Of a stretch of 7,746 bases of DNA, positions 1 through 5,942 are shown in pieces. The position numbers were made by a program, and so were the translations under genes. The stretch is taken from the NCBI GenBank assembly GCA_021774205.1, contig JAJFJI010000202.1, forward strand, positions 1 through 7,746, given 5' to 3'. Each line of letters begins with the position of its first letter. The stretch's first letter is position 1. The stretch comes from Nitrosomonas sp. GTDB taxonomy: Bacteria; Pseudomonadota; Gammaproteobacteria; Burkholderiales; Nitrosomonadaceae. The notes beneath the pieces are model-generated. The model did not search any database, was not told the DNA's origin, and saw only the letters and a list, made by a program, of their open reading frames with translations.

Positions 1-1239
1 CGTCGTCTGTGCGTAAGCGGTACACATGTTGTAGTTAGTCCACGGCGCATTAATATTAGCCGTTCTGTCCGCACCACTTCCCGGGTACTCATCCGGCGTC
101 TCCTGCCCACCTTGCCACCAGTAGGTTTGCCATGTCCAGTCTATAATTTCTTTGGTGTTAACATGCATCGCCAGAAAAACCATAAAATCACCCGATTTTG
201 CCGGTTTGCCAGGATGTTGTGCCTTATTGAAGGCCGCAGCTTCATCCGCAGAGAGCTTAAAGTTATACAGCATATTAATGCCACCGTATTGTGCATTAGC
301 CGCGTCGGTACAACCTTTAGCCTCAGTAAAATCAGCACCGGCAAATTGCGCTTCAGTCGCGGGTTGCAAACCAGCGGTAGAATTATTAGGATCAATCAGA
401 ACACAGTGTGTCCATGTGGACGGATCAGGGTGGCATTTTGTTGCAGATTGGCCTGGTTTAGGGTGGCGCAGCGCATCAACTGAAACATCAGTACAATTTT
501 TATCCGTGCTGTTATTCGGGCCTTGCCAGAATGGTATTGCGGTCAAACCTTCAGCTTTTACCCACATCAACACCGGCTTGAGTTCCAACGCTGTGTTAGG
601 CGCATCAACCACCTTACGATCAATAATTGGGGTATCACCCCATGTTTCATTAAGCGCTTTCAAGCTACTGCTGCTCGTATAGAAGTAATTATTATCGGGT
701 GCTTTGGGTGCTGGATGTCCGATCCACAAGTATTGCGCCATCGTTGGGTCATATTTGTTAAACCCGACTATGCCAGAATCAGCTTCACTCACTTCTTCTA
801 CAATATCAGTCACTTTTACGTGAAAAAACTGATCAGGGTCTTTGAATTCTCGCGCTGGATTTGCTCTATTAACATTCATGACATTTGCGCTATTTTCAAT
901 AGGCGGATTTTTGAAAACTTGCGCTGTCGAAAGCCAGGTTTCCCAGATTGGTAGCGTTTGGCCATCATAAACAGATTTAGAATCAACAGTTAAACCAGCC
1001 CACAAATTCCATGAATGTTTGCGCATCGCGGCAACATCATTTGCATCAGCCAGTGCTTGTAGTGCCGCACGATCAGCAGGAAAACCAAAACCGGCTGGAA
1101 TAGGCTGCGAAACAATTGCCTGTTGTGTCACAGACGGCGCAACAATCGCCTCTTGTGTAATCGTATCTGTCGGTTTTTCTTGGCAACCTGATATAGCAAT
1201 GGCGCTTATAAATAAAATCAGCGAGTGTATTCTTATCAT
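1..1239 (-). CDS. Large secreted lipoprotein of unknown function, 3' end outside the window
   Basis: An uninterrupted minus-strand frame of 413 codons starts at ATG 1239 and leaves the window at base 1 still open. AGAGGAA lies about 9 nt before the ATG. The N-terminus has Arg, a hydrophobic stretch and the lipobox I-S-G-C with Cys19 followed by Gln, so I infer an outer-membrane lipoprotein. Ser/Thr/Gln-rich sequence follows, then a globular part rich in Trp, Asn and Pro. There are five further cysteines (in NC, KC, HC, GC and MC contexts) but no CxxCH, so it is not a c-type cytochrome. Near the visible end is the aromatic block D367-W-T-W-Q-T-Y-W-W375, followed by DEYPGSGADR. I vaguely recall uncharacterised bacterial secreted proteins with a similar KEI-DW-W-T-[FY]WW block, but know no function. 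Gene reality is well supported by frame length and signal; function is unknown. Confidence 0.85.
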   Translation of the reverse strand, partial: MIRIHSLILFISAIAISGCQEKPTDTITQEAIVAPSVTQQAIVSQPIPAGFGFPADRAALQALADANDVAAMRKHSWNLWAGLTVDSKSVYDGQTLPIWETWLSTAQVFKNPPIENSANVMNVNRANPAREFKDPDQFFHVKVTDIVEEVSEADSGIVGFNKYDPTMAQYLWIGHPAPKAPDNNYFYTSSSSLKALNETWGDTPIIDRKVVDAPNTALELKPVLMWVKAEGLTAIPFWQGPNNSTDKNCTDVSVDALRHPKPGQSATKCHPDPSTWTHCVLIDPNNSTAGLQPATEAQFAGADFTEAKGCTDAANAQYGGINMLYNFKLSADEAAAFNKAQHPGKPAKSGDFMVFLAMHVNTKEIIDWTWQTYWWQGGQETPDEYPGSGADRTANINAPWTNYNMCTAYAQTT

Positions 1240-1469
1240 CGACCCATTTCCTCTTTATAAAGTGAAAAACAGTGCTTCTACGTTTATCGCAAACATACCG
1301 GATATCCACGCAACCATTACGCAAAAGAAAGACGAAAAAGACGACATACTCATAAAAGGAAAACCGGTACACAACCAGTTCATAACAAAATTCTTGAAAT
1401 TCTGGTGTCACAATACTTAATCCAGCTTGGTTTTGTTCTCAAGCTAAAGCGGTCTTGCAAAGAGATTAC

Positions 1470-1667
1470 TCATAAATCGTTACATCCAGAGGCAGCACAA
1501 TATCGTCGAGCAGCTTGTCCAATAAGTTCAACATTCCGTCCTATTGTTCTCTTCATGACACGATCGTCCAGAAACGATGATAGATCGTAATTATCCAACA
1601 TGGCCTACACTTCCCCCTGGCAGCCCTCCGGCATATCCCATAAATAAGCTTAGATCTCTTTTTTCAT
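1470..1667 (-). pseudogene. HepT (DUF86)-like HEPN toxin remnant
   Basis: Read on the minus strand from ATG 1667, the frame gives MKKEI-stop-AYLWDMPEGCQGEV-stop-AMLDNYDLSSFLDDR, then VMKRTIGRNVELIGQAARR, ending at TGA 1470-1472. The core corresponds to the HepT/DUF86 pattern D-YL-DM-E, FL-DR, then R-x-LE-IIGEAARR, found in MNT/HepT toxin-antitoxin pairs, where HepT is a HEPN RNase neutralised by a nucleotidyltransferase antitoxin. In-frame stops lie at 1650-1652 (TAA) and 1605-1607 (TAG). The frame stops right after the GQAARR block, before the region that normally carries the Rx4-6H active site (family length is about 110 residues or more). It is therefore inactive. No MNT partner is recognisable nearby. 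The match rests on remembered consensus, not a search. Confidence 0.68.
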
Positions 1668-1743
1668 TCACCAACTTGGCCCAGGCGTATTATTTATTTG
1701 GCACTTGTTTTGCTGCCCAGCCTGCTCTCGCTCATCGGACATT

Positions 1744-1887
1744 TTAAGGAAAATTAAGAAATACCAGGTACCTATTGTCAGAACGATATCCATGCCATCG
1801 TAGTGCCGCTAAAACCAAGGCATGAGCTGCGCCATACGCCAAAGTAAATTTCCCCTCTTCTGACAGACTCTCAATGTCAATCGGCAT
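1744..1887 (-). pseudogene. Fragment of a HEPN-type protein, second TA-like remnant
   Basis: A 47-codon minus-strand frame from ATG 1887 to TAA 1744-1746 contains LAYGAAHALVLAALRWHGY followed by RSDNRYLVF. This closely resembles the core of a common small HEPN-like protein family (pattern RFDLAYNAAHALALAALR-HGYR-NRY-VFQ), which in my recollection often sits beside nucleotidyltransferase or other TA genes. The N-terminal third is replaced by the IS91-type fragment immediately upstream, with an in-frame TAG a few codons before the ATG. The C-terminal third (normally QCL-HTLGL and a downstream R/H motif) is missing after VFLNFP. Only the middle survives, so it is a dead fragment. Its orientation matches the HepT remnant 77 bp further on. 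Confidence 0.62.
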
Positions 1888-1910
1888 TGAAAACTTTCCA
1901 GGCAGCTACG

Positions 1911-2018
1911 CAGTGCGCCGCCCGCCCCGTACAAAGGACAAAATCCACGCCGTTTGCAGGAGAAGGCACCCAGTCTTTCATGAGCGCAGTCGGTATAACG
2001 CAGACGCAAAAACCCATG
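1911..2018 (-). pseudogene. IS91-family transposase fragment (N-terminal zinc-binding region)
   Basis: The minus-strand translation HGFLRLRYTDCAHERLGAFS, continuing CKRRGFCP, matches the N-terminal Cys-rich region of IS91/IS801-type transposases (pattern GF-R-RC-DC-H---AFSCK-RGFCPSC). These are HUH rolling-circle transposases of roughly 400 residues. Here only about 36 residues are recognisable. The final SC of the zinc motif is replaced by LY, and the sequence then runs into the HEPN remnant. No catalytic HUH or tyrosine region is present, and I see no oriIS or terIS end. It is a short fossil fragment; the exact ends are uncertain by tens of bases. Confidence 0.6.
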
Positions 2019-2078
2019 ATTATTCTTTTTGTCACAAACGAATTTTTTCTTTGCAATATGGGGCAGACTATATATGAC

Positions 2079-2140
2079 CCATAGATGCGGTGGCCCCAGA
2101 ACGCCGTGTCACCAGAACTCCATAGATTGACCCCATAGAT
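2079..2140. repeat. Three copies of the 8-bp word CCATAGAT
   Basis: CCATAGAT occurs at 2079-2086, 2120-2127 and 2133-2140, with start-to-start distances of 41 and 13 bp, directly before the permease start. On the minus strand the area reads as degenerate copies of ATCTATGG followed by G- and T-rich sequence. It may be a decayed mini-repeat or a regulator binding cluster for the permease; nothing decides between these. Confidence 0.4.
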
Positions 2141-2150
2141 TCTATACAGC

Positions 2151-3485
2151 ATGATGTGCAGCATGCGATCAAAGAACCATCAACATAAACCTCTAACAGT
2201 AATCAGCGCAACCGCGCTAGTTATCGGCAACATGATGGGATTGGGCTTGGTAACGACAACCGGCTTTCTTTCAGCAGAAATCGGCAACCCTCTGCTAATC
2301 CTTTCTCTTTGGCTTTTGGGCGGCATACTCGCGCTATGCGGAGCAACAATATATGGCGAACTTGGCGCGATGATGCCGCGTGCGGGTGGTGAGTACATAT
2401 ACTTGTCAAGAGCCATTCACCCATTAGCAGGGTTTCTATCAGGTTGGGTTTCATTATTAGTTGGATTTTCAGCGCCAATTGCATTAACAGCTTATGCATT
2501 TGGAATCTATCTTGAAACAACACAATTGGGAATACCAGCAAAATATTCTGCTGCTTTGTTAATATCACTTCTGACTATATTACACTTGGGAAAAGTTGTA
2601 TGGGTAGCACGCATACATAACTTGCTAACGCTTTATACAATTGTGCTTATTCTTGTATTCATAACTGCAGCATTACTGTCAGGTGAGGGGCAATGGAGCA
2701 ATTTAATTGAAGTCTCAAGTAAGCCGTTATTGATCGAAAATTTCGCGATCTCGCTTGTGATCGTATCGTTTGCTTACTCAGGCTGGAATGCTGCGTCATA
2801 TGTTGCAGGAGAGATTGAAGACGCAGAAAAAGCATTACCTAAGGCATTAATTTGGGGCACAATTTCTGTTATGGTCATGTTCATACTTCTTAATGTAGTT
2901 TTTTTCTTCGGCGCCCCGCCTAGCATCCTTTCTCAGGATCCTGAGGAAGTTGTTTATGTTGCTGCTAAAGTTTTTTTTGGCGGGGCTGGCGGTACAATAG
3001 TTTCGCTATTGATATCAATCGCCCTGATATCATCAGTAAACGCGATGATAATGGCTGGCCCTCGTGTTTATTCAGCAATGGCTAAGGATGGACTTTTTTT
3101 TAGAGTATTTACACAGCAAACTGAAGGTGGGTCGCCATGGGCGGGTGTTATACTGCAATGCGCACTAGCGCTAATTATATTGATAACGTCAACGTTTGCG
3201 GGCCTTATGACTTATATCGGCGTTATGCTTTCGGCATTTTCCGGATTAACGGTATTATCAGCATTTATTCTACGACTAAAGTCACCACAACTAAATAGAC
3301 CATACCGGGCTGCATGGTGGCCGTTTAGCGGAATGCTTTATTTGGTGTTGGTTGGTAGTATGATTTATTTTACATTAATCAGCAAACCAGAGGTGATGCT
3401 TGTCTGTCTAGCAACGCTTTTAATTGGCACTATTTTTTACTTGTATCGCCGGAAGTTTCTACGTCACTCCCTTCGGTTGGATTGA
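2151..3485 (+). CDS. APC-family amino acid permease (about 12 transmembrane helices)
   Basis: A 444-residue inner-membrane transporter of the amino acid-polyamine-organocation superfamily, which typically moves an amino acid or polyamine by proton symport or exchange. The unwound TM1 motif is G-N-M-M-G-L-G at 26-32, followed by TTTGFLS. GGEYIYLSRA and GFLSGW lie at 79-99. The TM6 hallmark is FAYSGWNAASYVAGEIEDAE at 207-226, followed by KALPKA. GPRVYSAMAKDGLFF at 303-317 and NRPYRA at 382-387 fit the family's R-AMA-DG and RP-- motifs. About 12 hydrophobic segments end near residue 432. Length is normal. ATG 2151, 2154 and 2163 are all possible starts; none has a convincing ribosome binding site. 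The last 18 codons overlap the opposite gene, so the C-terminal tail is dictated by that gene. The substrate cannot be named from sequence. Confidence 0.92.
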   Translation: MMCSMRSKNHQHKPLTVISATALVIGNMMGLGLVTTTGFLSAEIGNPLLILSLWLLGGILALCGATIYGELGAMMPRAGGEYIYLSRAIHPLAGFLSGWVSLLVGFSAPIALTAYAFGIYLETTQLGIPAKYSAALLISLLTILHLGKVVWVARIHNLLTLYTIVLILVFITAALLSGEGQWSNLIEVSSKPLLIENFAISLVIVSFAYSGWNAASYVAGEIEDAEKALPKALIWGTISVMVMFILLNVVFFFGAPPSILSQDPEEVVYVAAKVFFGGAGGTIVSLLISIALISSVNAMIMAGPRVYSAMAKDGLFFRVFTQQTEGGSPWAGVILQCALALIILITSTFAGLMTYIGVMLSAFSGLTVLSAFILRLKSPQLNRPYRAAWWPFSGMLYLVLVGSMIYFTLISKPEVMLVCLATLLIGTIFYLYRRKFLRHSLRLD

Positions 3486-4902
3486 TTGAAATATTCGGCA
3501 AATGTTTCTTCTCTACCATTATCCACACCTTCATCCTGGATTTAGCGATCTTGGCACCAACATGAAACATACCTGACTGTGAAAAATTACCGTCTTTAAT
3601 TGCCAGTTGCAGCTTTCCATTTACTACGGTAATAAGCGGTTTATCCTTATCAACAGTCGAATAAACTTCCGAAAATTTAACTGGTTCTAGTTTGAGATCA
3701 TCTAGTTCACTGAAATCTTCAGCTTTGTCAGCTATGCCGACCGCAACTGTACTCGTATCATTTAATTCGAGTTTCTTTTTATCTAACTGCTCATCTAAAT
3801 AGTTTTTAGGTATATTTGTGTTAGCGTTTCCATAGCGATCAATGTTCATTATGGTACCCTCTATCAATATGAAATTCTGCAAATCCACTGATCTTAGAAA
3901 AGGACTTTTTATTCCTAACTTTTCTGTGTAAAGCGTTTTTTCCCATACATCATCCCATGGAAAATTCTTTTCCTTATCATAATTCTGTTCCCATGGTGCG
4001 AGCATCTTAGATAAAGACCCAGCAATAAACCCAAGAATTTCATCTGATCTCAGATTGATTAACTGCTCATTCTTTGGCCATTTCCCCCGCTCTTCCAATT
4101 CCTCCCGTAGTTTTTTCAAATCAAAGGCGTATTTATCATCGAAACCATATGGCGGTTTAACAACATCAAAGACACCATTTAAATAGCCGATAAAAGTATG
4201 ACCCTTCTCTTCGTTCCTTAAAATGACTGGTGAAGCACCTTCTACGTCGCCTGTAATGGATACAAAAATTGTATTCTTCGGGTAATACTCAACAGCCTTG
4301 CTAAGTATCCATGCTGCATCAAAAGTATTGAATGGTGGCACTCCATCGGTTATAACATCGATTCTAGCATTTGGGTTAATATGATATATAGCCCCTTTTA
4401 AAACCCCCATATATGGCGATTCCGAACCATAATCTGTTTGCAACACAATAAGGTGGTTTTTATTTTGATTCACTTTGTCATGTGCTTCAGAATAAAGTTT
4501 GATTGATTTATTCAATAGATCACCAGTTTTTTTCGATGTTTCTTTTTCTACCACCACCACTCGTTCTTCCATTTTTGCAGTGAATTCATGCTCAATAGTT
4601 CGCTCTATAAATTTCTCTACACCAAAAAAACCGAGTAGCGCAATAATTGTGGACACAAGCAAGCCAAACACTGCCGTTATAAATTTTATTCCATTTAGTG
4701 TAGATTCAATTTTTTCATTTAGTGTCTTTTCTATCACGTGCCCTTGGTTTATTGCTTCAGCTTTTGCTGAATTCATAAGCCATTCGGCAGTTAAAGTTGA
4801 ATAATCTTTATGAAGCTTATCAAGGGCATTTTGTTGATGCGATAATTGAGATAGGATATTCTCAAGATTTGCATTTTCATTGTTAGGTGTATCGTCAGAC
4901 AT
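3430..4902 (-). CDS. Membrane-anchored, divergent SAM hydroxide adenosyltransferase (DUF62)-like protein
   Basis: This 490-residue protein starts at ATG 4902 with GGGGG 7 nt upstream. Residues 9-70 look like a coiled coil, 73-94 form one membrane helix (FITAVFGLLVSTIIALLGFF), and 100-145 are a charged, helical linker. From 150 on it resembles the DUF62 family (SAM hydrolases, chlorinase/fluorinase fold). LQTDYGSESPYMGVLKGAI (154-172) matches TDFG--DPYVGVMKG. INPNARIDVITDGVPPFNT (175-193) matches INP-A-IVDITH-IPP. YLNGVF (240-245) matches the PDNGVL loop. IEGTIMNIDRYGNANTNIP (347-365) matches the C-terminal G-V--ID-FGN-ITNI adenine-site motif. The hydrolase triad appears absent: the VDPGVG--R loop is replaced by SITGDVEGAS (215-224), and FHGRD by LRSDE (284-288). 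A C-terminal 120-residue extension is unrecognised. The fold is fairly likely; the activity is unknown. Confidence 0.75.
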   Translation of the reverse strand: MSDDTPNNENANLENILSQLSHQQNALDKLHKDYSTLTAEWLMNSAKAEAINQGHVIEKTLNEKIESTLNGIKFITAVFGLLVSTIIALLGFFGVEKFIERTIEHEFTAKMEERVVVVEKETSKKTGDLLNKSIKLYSEAHDKVNQNKNHLIVLQTDYGSESPYMGVLKGAIYHINPNARIDVITDGVPPFNTFDAAWILSKAVEYYPKNTIFVSITGDVEGASPVILRNEEKGHTFIGYLNGVFDVVKPPYGFDDKYAFDLKKLREELEERGKWPKNEQLINLRSDEILGFIAGSLSKMLAPWEQNYDKEKNFPWDDVWEKTLYTEKLGIKSPFLRSVDLQNFILIEGTIMNIDRYGNANTNIPKNYLDEQLDKKKLELNDTSTVAVGIADKAEDFSELDDLKLEPVKFSEVYSTVDKDKPLITVVNGKLQLAIKDGNFSQSGMFHVGAKIAKSRMKVWIMVEKKHLPNISINPTEGSDVETSGDTSKK

Positions 4903-5033
4903 AGCTAAACCCCCGATTGCAAATTAGATATGATTACTGTAGATTATTTATCGTTCTACATTTGCGAAGCTTGCAGTACATCAAAGCGATAGTTGAGTGC
5001 TCGATAACAAAATTGCAGTGAAGATTTGCAGAC

Positions 5034-5062
5034 TTGACGGACCTTTCATTCAACAATACATA
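5034..5062 (+). promoter_or_regulatory. Candidate sigma70-type promoter for the small exported protein
   Basis: TTGACG at 5034-5039 (5 of 6 consensus) is followed after 17 bp by TACATA at 5057-5062 (3 of 6). Transcription would begin near 5070, about 26 nt before ATG 5096. This argues against the longer reading from GTG 4997. The -10 box is weak. Confidence 0.35.
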
Positions 5063-5075
5063 TGCCATGGTATAT
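5060..5075. repeat. 16-bp near-palindrome between the -10 box and the start codon
   Basis: ATATGCCATGGTATAT is a palindrome around CCATGG with one mismatched pair of positions. It overlaps the end of the proposed -10 box and the likely transcription start, a place where a repressor operator could sit. It may also be chance in AT-rich sequence. Confidence 0.25.
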
Positions 5076-5095
5076 ATGCGAGCCGGGACACAATT

Positions 5096-5362
5096 ATGAT
5101 TAAATATTTTTCCAATTTATTATTGTTATTTCTATTTCTTGTATTATCTACTCAAATACAAGCTGAGAGCAAGGAGTGTTATTCTAGCTATTCTGAATGC
5201 ATAGAAGAATATATCAATAAACACTTCTCAGCAGATTCTGTAAGTAAAATATGCGAAAAATGCAAATTTCCTACTGCAGCTGAAACAGATAACAGAAACG
5301 ACAAGAAAGATACTAGCGATTTTGATACTAATGAGACGCCTGGGACTAAAAACAATAACTAA
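5096..5362 (+). CDS. Small exported four-cysteine protein, unrecognised
   Basis: An 88-residue protein from ATG 5096. Residues 1-23 form a typical Sec signal peptide (MIKY, then a Leu/Phe-rich core, ending T-Q-I-Q-A), with likely cleavage after Ala23. The mature part is about 65 residues with Cys28, Cys35, Cys53 and Cys56 (C-x6-C, then C-x2-C), which could form two periplasmic disulfides or a metal site. A hydrophilic Asp/Asn/Lys/Thr-rich tail from about 60 to the end is probably disordered. The frame can be extended upstream to GTG 4997, but that would bury the signal peptide 33 residues inside. I therefore prefer 5096, although its ribosome binding site is poor. It is divergent from the DUF62-like gene, with a 193-bp shared upstream region. 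Function is unknown. Confidence 0.6.
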   Translation: MIKYFSNLLLLFLFLVLSTQIQAESKECYSSYSECIEEYINKHFSADSVSKICEKCKFPTAAETDNRNDKKDTSDFDTNETPGTKNNN

Positions 5363-5380
5363 CACCCCAATATCATCGCC

Positions 5381-5404
5381 TGGCAGGGTACTGCCAAGTT
5401 AACT
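5381..5404. repeat. Hairpin and palindrome at the probable left end of the IS6-type element
   Basis: TGGCAG (5381-5386) and CTGCCA (5391-5396) form a 6-bp stem around GGTA, followed directly by the palindrome AGTTAACT (5397-5404). It lies 30 nt before the transposase start, where an IS6-family terminal repeat (these start with GG) would be expected. No T-tract follows, so it is a poor terminator. I find no partner copy at the right side, which is consistent with truncation. Confidence 0.4.
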
Positions 5405-5426
5405 GTATCTGGGTGACAATAGCGGA

Positions 5427-5846
5427 ATGAAAAATTCATTAACACTATACAAACGCCATCGATTTCCATCAGAAATCATTCAGTACACAGTGAGGCTTTA
5501 TTATCGATTTAACTTAAGTCATCGTGATATTGAAGATCTGTTAGCTGAAAAGGGAATCGTAGTAACCCATGAATCGATTCGTCTATGGTGCAACAAGTTT
5601 GGTTCGGTATATACCAGGAAGCTGAAGAACCAACATCAAGGATACGGCGATACTTTCTTCCTTGATGAAGTATTCGTAAAGATTCAAGGCAATCAACTGT
5701 ATTTGTGACGAGCGATAGACCAAGACGGTGAGGTGGTTGATGTTTTTCTACAAGCTCGTCGAGATAGTAAAGCGGCTAAGCGTTTCTTCAAACAATTTCT
5801 CAAGAAATGTCGAAATGAACCAAGGAAAATCGTCACTGATAAGTTA
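5427..5846 (+). pseudogene. IS6-family (IS26/IS240-like) DDE transposase, nonsense-mutated and truncated
   Basis: The frame from ATG 5427 reads HRFPSEIIQYTVRLYYRFNL (11-30), then SHRDIEDLLAEKGI and THESIRLWCNKFG, the helix-turn-helix region of IS6-family transposases. TFFLDEVFVKIQG follows, with the first catalytic Asp at 80. Codon 94 is TGA (5706-5708), where the family has Trp (YLWRA-DQDG); a single TGG to TGA change explains it. The same frame continues RAIDQDGEVVDVFLQARRDS and reaches IVTDKL with the second Asp at 138. Homology stops at about 5846; family proteins are about 230 residues, so the last 90 or so, with the catalytic Glu, are missing. After the junction the frame runs through unrelated codons to a TGA at 5920. 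Inactive. Confidence 0.85.
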
Positions 5847-5870
5847 CAAAAAGACAAAAAGGGGTCAGAC
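5847..5870 (+). other. Junction between the IS6 remnant and the vapBC-RAYT unit, with GGGGTCAGAC
   Basis: Directly where IS6 transposase homology ends, the sequence becomes A-rich and then reads AAAAAGGGGTCAGAC (5856-5870). I recall AAAGGGGTCAGAC-type words as frequent scattered sequences near RAYT and IS200-like genes in proteobacteria, but cannot verify this here. I see no second copy at the right side of the RAYT gene. It may mark the left boundary of the segment carrying vapB, vapC and the transposase. Confidence 0.35.
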
Positions 5871-5913
5871 ACTATAAATAATCAGCACATTTACACCAAC
5901 TCTCTGTTCCTCG

Positions 5914-5922
5914 TGTTATGAT
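5914..5922 (+). promoter_or_regulatory. Candidate extended -10 promoter of the vapB-vapC-RAYT operon
   Basis: TGTTATGAT at 5914-5922 fits an extended -10 element (TGn followed by TATGAT, 5 of 6 to TATAAT). No good -35 box lies at 16-18 bp, as expected for this type. Transcription would begin near 5929, about 14 nt before the vapB start. An antitoxin autoregulatory operator would be expected to overlap it, but I see no clear inverted repeat. Confidence 0.4.
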
Positions 5923-5942
5923 TATTTTTTGTGGATTTAACT

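Noticed and set aside
112..682. Several plus-strand frames of 120-176 codons
   Set aside because: They lie antisense to the continuous 413-codon lipoprotein frame, have no ribosome binding sites and show low-complexity Ser/Ala/Cys composition.
1073..1411. Minus-strand frame of 112 codons before the lipoprotein
   Set aside because: It overlaps the first 167 bases of the lipoprotein in another frame. VTPEFQ near its start recalls the part of HepT after the GEAARR block, but this is too short to call.
1477..1540. Minus-strand reading LLDKLLDDIVLPLDVTIYE, reminiscent of an MNT nucleotidyltransferase end
   Set aside because: It lies in a different frame over the HepT block, which is the better match; the similarity is short and probably chance.
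2051..2076. TTGCAA followed by TATATG as a permease promoter
   Set aside because: The spacer is only 14 bp and no ribosome binding site follows; not supportable.
1874..2084. Plus-strand frames of 65-67 codons
   Set aside because: They are antisense to the IS91-type and HEPN fragments and have no signals of their own.
4499..4804. Plus-strand frame of 101 codons
   Set aside because: It is antisense to the coiled-coil and membrane part of the DUF62-like gene; its Ser/Phe-rich composition is that of a shadow frame.
4997..5095. GTG 4997 as start of the exported protein
   Set aside because: It would place 33 non-hydrophobic residues before a perfect signal peptide and lies upstream of the proposed promoter.
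5733..5921. A separate 62-codon gene
   Set aside because: It is the continuation of the IS6 transposase frame after the TGA, followed by unrelated codons past the junction.
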